A stretch of 64,000 bases of DNA. Source: Autumnicola musiva (lineage in GTDB: Bacteria; Bacteroidota; Bacteroidia; Flavobacteriales; Flavobacteriaceae). The notes beneath the pieces are model-generated. The model saw nothing but the letters and a program-made list of their open reading frames with translations. It was not told the origin of the DNA and ran no database searches. Below are positions 62,321 through 64,000 of this stretch, piece by piece. The stretch's first letter is position 1. Each line of letters opens with the position of its first letter. The stretch is taken from contig NZ_JAVRHK010000011.1 of the NCBI RefSeq assembly GCF_031846585.1, forward strand, positions 62,001 through 126,000, in the 5' to 3' direction. The position numbers were made by a program, and so were the translations under genes.

Positions 62321-63194
62321 GGGTCTAAAATTAAAACAGATTTCAAGGGAGAAGCATATTTCCAAAGCCGATTTTTTGGAAAAATATGTTCGCCCCCAGA
62401 AGCCTGTAGTTATAGAACACCTTATTGAGGACTGGCCGGCTTATGAAAAATGGAACCTGGACTATATTAAGGAAGTTGCCGGAGAAAAAGTTGTGCCGCT
62501 TTATGACGACCGTCCTATTTCTTCAAAATTCAAATTTAACGAGCCGCATACCAGAATGAAGATGGCTGAGTACATTGAGCTGTTAAAAACCAAACCTACA
62601 AATTACCGTATTTTTCTATACCACATGCTAAAGGAGGTGCCCGTACTTCAGGAGGATTTTAAATTTCCCGATTTAGGCCTTCGGTTTTTAAAGCAATTGC
62701 CCACATTGTTCTTTGGAGGGGAGAATTCTAAGGTTTTTATGCATTATGATATAGATTTCGCCAATATTCTCCATTTTCATTTCCACGGAAAAAAACAATG
62801 CATTCTATATCCTCCTTCAGAAAGCCGGTATCTTTACAAAGTGCCGCATGCCTTAATTTCCAGAGAAGATATTGATTATACTGAACCGGATTTTGATAAA
62901 TTCCCTGCACTTAAACATGCACAGGGTTATGTAACGGAATTAAAGCATGGGGAAACTTTATATATGCCTGAAGGTTACTGGCATCAGATGACCTATTTAA
63001 CTGCTGGTTTTTCTATGAGTTTAAGGGCTACTCCAAGAACAGTGACCAATTTTTCAAAAGCTGTCTACAACCTTATCTTTATGCGGCATTTCGACAATTA
63101 CATGCGTAAGTGGAAAGGGCAAAAGTGGATTGACTATAAAAATGAACAGGCCGTAAAACGCACCCATCGTAAAAATAAGATAGAAGCTGAATAA
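62310..63194 (+). CDS. Cupin_8/JmjC-like dioxygenase-fold protein (paralogue 2)
   Basis: A second 294-residue cupin_8/JmjC protein, overlapping the first by 11 bases. Triad His145, Asp147 (MHYDID) and His225 (GYWHQM). The C terminus MRKWKGQKWIDYKNEQA is nearly identical to the twin, while the substrate pocket differs (FFNLLQN vs FLYHMLKE; YPENLGV vs FPDLGL). This indicates an old tandem duplication with strong constraint on the tail. Function unknown. Confidence 0.88.
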   Translation: MNNEGLKLKQISREKHISKADFLEKYVRPQKPVVIEHLIEDWPAYEKWNLDYIKEVAGEKVVPLYDDRPISSKFKFNEPHTRMKMAEYIELLKTKPTNYRIFLYHMLKEVPVLQEDFKFPDLGLRFLKQLPTLFFGGENSKVFMHYDIDFANILHFHFHGKKQCILYPPSESRYLYKVPHALISREDIDYTEPDFDKFPALKHAQGYVTELKHGETLYMPEGYWHQMTYLTAGFSMSLRATPRTVTNFSKAVYNLIFMRHFDNYMRKWKGQKWIDYKNEQAVKRTHRKNKIEAE

Positions 63195-63315
63195 TAAGCT
63201 GTTGTTTGAAAAGTTGCTACAGCAGATGACAGCTCTGTTAAGCAGTGTTAATCATTGCTAAAACTTCTAAAAATATTTTTTTTGAACTCATACTTTTAGG
63301 AACTTCACTAAAAGA

Positions 63316-63323
63316 TAAATTTG
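63316..63323 (+). promoter_or_regulatory. -7-like box abutting the SnoaL start
   Basis: TAAATTTG matches TAnnTTTG, with CTTT (63293-63296) 19 bases before it, but ends only 2 bases before the ATG. If used, the message would be leaderless. Confidence 0.3.
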
Positions 63324-63325
63324 TT

Positions 63326-63739
63326 ATGAGTAAAGAAAAAAATAAAGAAGTTCAGCAAAAATTTGGTGAAGCTATCAATACAGGTAATCTTGAAAGGTTG
63401 AAGGATTTGGTGGCCGATGATGTGAAAGATCATGACCCCGCACCAAATCAGGGGCCAGGTCCGCAGGGATATATCGATTTTTTCACAATGATGAGAAACG
63501 CATTTCCAGATATGCAAGTGGAAGTGGAGCAGTTAGTGGCCGATGAAGATAATGTTGCTTTTGCTTATACACTTACCGGAACGCATAAAGGAGATTTTAT
63601 GGGAGTAGCCGGAACAGGGAAGTCCATTAAAGCCAGAGGTATGCAAATTAGCCGTTTTGAGAATGGAAAACTTGTAGAAAGATGGGGAAGTAGCGATGAG
63701 CTGGGAATCCTGAAACAAATAGGAGTGAATCCTGTTTAA
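63326..63739 (+). CDS. SnoaL-like (ester cyclase) family protein
   Basis: A 137-residue NTF2-fold protein from ATG 63326 (MSKEKNKEVQQKFGEA). The frame extends to 63245 but those residues are AT-rich and odd. SnoaL_like pattern: GNLERLKDLVADDVKDHDPA, GPQGYIDFFTMMRNAFPDMQV and MQISRFENGKLVERW. Catalytic His/Asp in the ester-cyclase sense cannot be named; probably a small-molecule isomerase or stress protein. Confidence 0.85.
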   Translation: MSKEKNKEVQQKFGEAINTGNLERLKDLVADDVKDHDPAPNQGPGPQGYIDFFTMMRNAFPDMQVEVEQLVADEDNVAFAYTLTGTHKGDFMGVAGTGKSIKARGMQISRFENGKLVERWGSSDELGILKQIGVNPV

Positions 63740-63740
63740 G

Positions 63741-64000
63741 TCATTCAAAGAAGCTGTTAGAAACCTCAAATACCAAATTGGCTTCATACCCTTTACGAAG
63801 AAGATGATCGGATAATTTTTTCTTCTTTTTAAAAGGATCAGTTTCACGAATAAGATTTAATTTTTTCTCTGCCAGGTCGTGCAGAGTGGTATAATAATCG
63901 TCCTCATCAATTTCCCTGAGGGCGATTTTTATTATAGGTGAGGAAATGTCTTTTAGTTTAAGTTCCCGCTTAATTTTAATTCTGCCCCATTTTTTTATCC
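63741..64000 (-). CDS. recX: Regulatory protein RecX (3' part)
   Basis: Translation of the minus strand from the window end gives KKWGRIKIKREL, LREIDEDDYYTTLHDLAEKK and LSDHLLRKGYEANLVFEV, ending at TGA (63741-63743). These are the second and third helical repeats of RecX, which inhibits RecA filaments. The start lies beyond 64000, so ~86 residues are seen. It converges on the SnoaL gene with one base between. Confidence 0.9.
   Translation of the reverse strand, partial: IKKWGRIKIKRELKLKDISSPIIKIALREIDEDDYYTTLHDLAEKKLNLIRETDPFKKKKKLSDHLLRKGYEANLVFEVSNSFFE

Noticed and set aside
63245..63325. Upstream extension of the SnoaL frame to an ATG at 63245
   Set aside because: The added residues are hydrophobic and unlike SnoaL N termini; ATG 63326 gives the normal start MSKEKNKEVQQ.

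Overview
The window looks like chromosomal DNA of a marine-type flavobacterium (Bacteroidota, Flavobacteriaceae; Gramella, Salegentibacter or Zunongwangia-like by inference). The evidence is direct: DUF4286, DUF4270 and GEVED/type IX secretion sorting-domain proteins, an atpD-atpC pair split from the other ATP synthase genes, an alpha2-type glycyl-tRNA synthetase, an OlsF-like ornithine lipid synthase, and many upstream boxes matching the Bacteroidota sigma factor motif (TAnnTTTG at -7). The DNA is AT-rich and nearly all coding. I see no rRNA, tRNA, CRISPR array, prophage or transposase.

Layout. 0.2-8 kb: serS, a small charged protein, a secreted TPR protein, DUF4286-rsmA-mgtE, then a D-2-hydroxyacid dehydrogenase coupled to a VOC protein. 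8-13 kb (minus): two tandem GNAT paralogues, lysC, an olsF-like gene and a nucleotide-binding SDR protein. 13-20 kb: fbp, a TerB-like protein, then the ligase-associated DNA repair cluster (metallo-beta-lactamase exonuclease, ATP-dependent ligase, Lhr-like helicase); the fourth usual member, the PdeM/MPE phosphoesterase, is absent here. 20-26 kb: a YagU-like protein, omega-amidase, an Ig-like lipoprotein, comF, a coiled-coil membrane protein and glyS. 26-33 kb: a large type IX secretion cargo protein, xth, an OmpA lipoprotein and an aldo/keto reductase.

32-38 kb (minus): panC, panD, a flippase-like membrane protein, an esterase-fold protein with an Asp at the nucleophile position, radA and an M23 lipoprotein. 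38-45 kb (plus): an orphan N-terminal half of a GT5 glycogen synthase, a DUF4270 lipoprotein and glmS, then atpD-atpC. 45-53 kb: an M61 peptidase and a complete seven-gene Mrp/Mnh cation/proton antiporter operon, bounded on both sides by gene debris (an XRE regulator remnant and an MgtC remnant). 53-63 kb: a biotin region (bioF, DUF2007, bioD, bioA, a SET protein, a beta-ketoacyl synthase, a TlpA-like lipoprotein on the other strand, bioB) followed by two paralogous JmjC/cupin_8 proteins. A SnoaL-like protein and the 3' part of recX close the window.

Three families of short palindromic repeats lie between genes: a CCTTCCTTTTTTAAGG-like element (three copies), a CCTCACAGGTTTT/AAAACCTGTGAGG-like palindrome (four copies in varying decay) and one ATTGCGAGG-type element. 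The most useful leads are the orphan GT5 half, the beta-ketoacyl synthase, SET and JmjC genes associated with biotin synthesis, the Asp-nucleophile esterase family, the debris flanking the Mrp operon, and -7 boxes that sit within a few bases of start codons. I did not see a clear-cut wholly new system such as a defence island.
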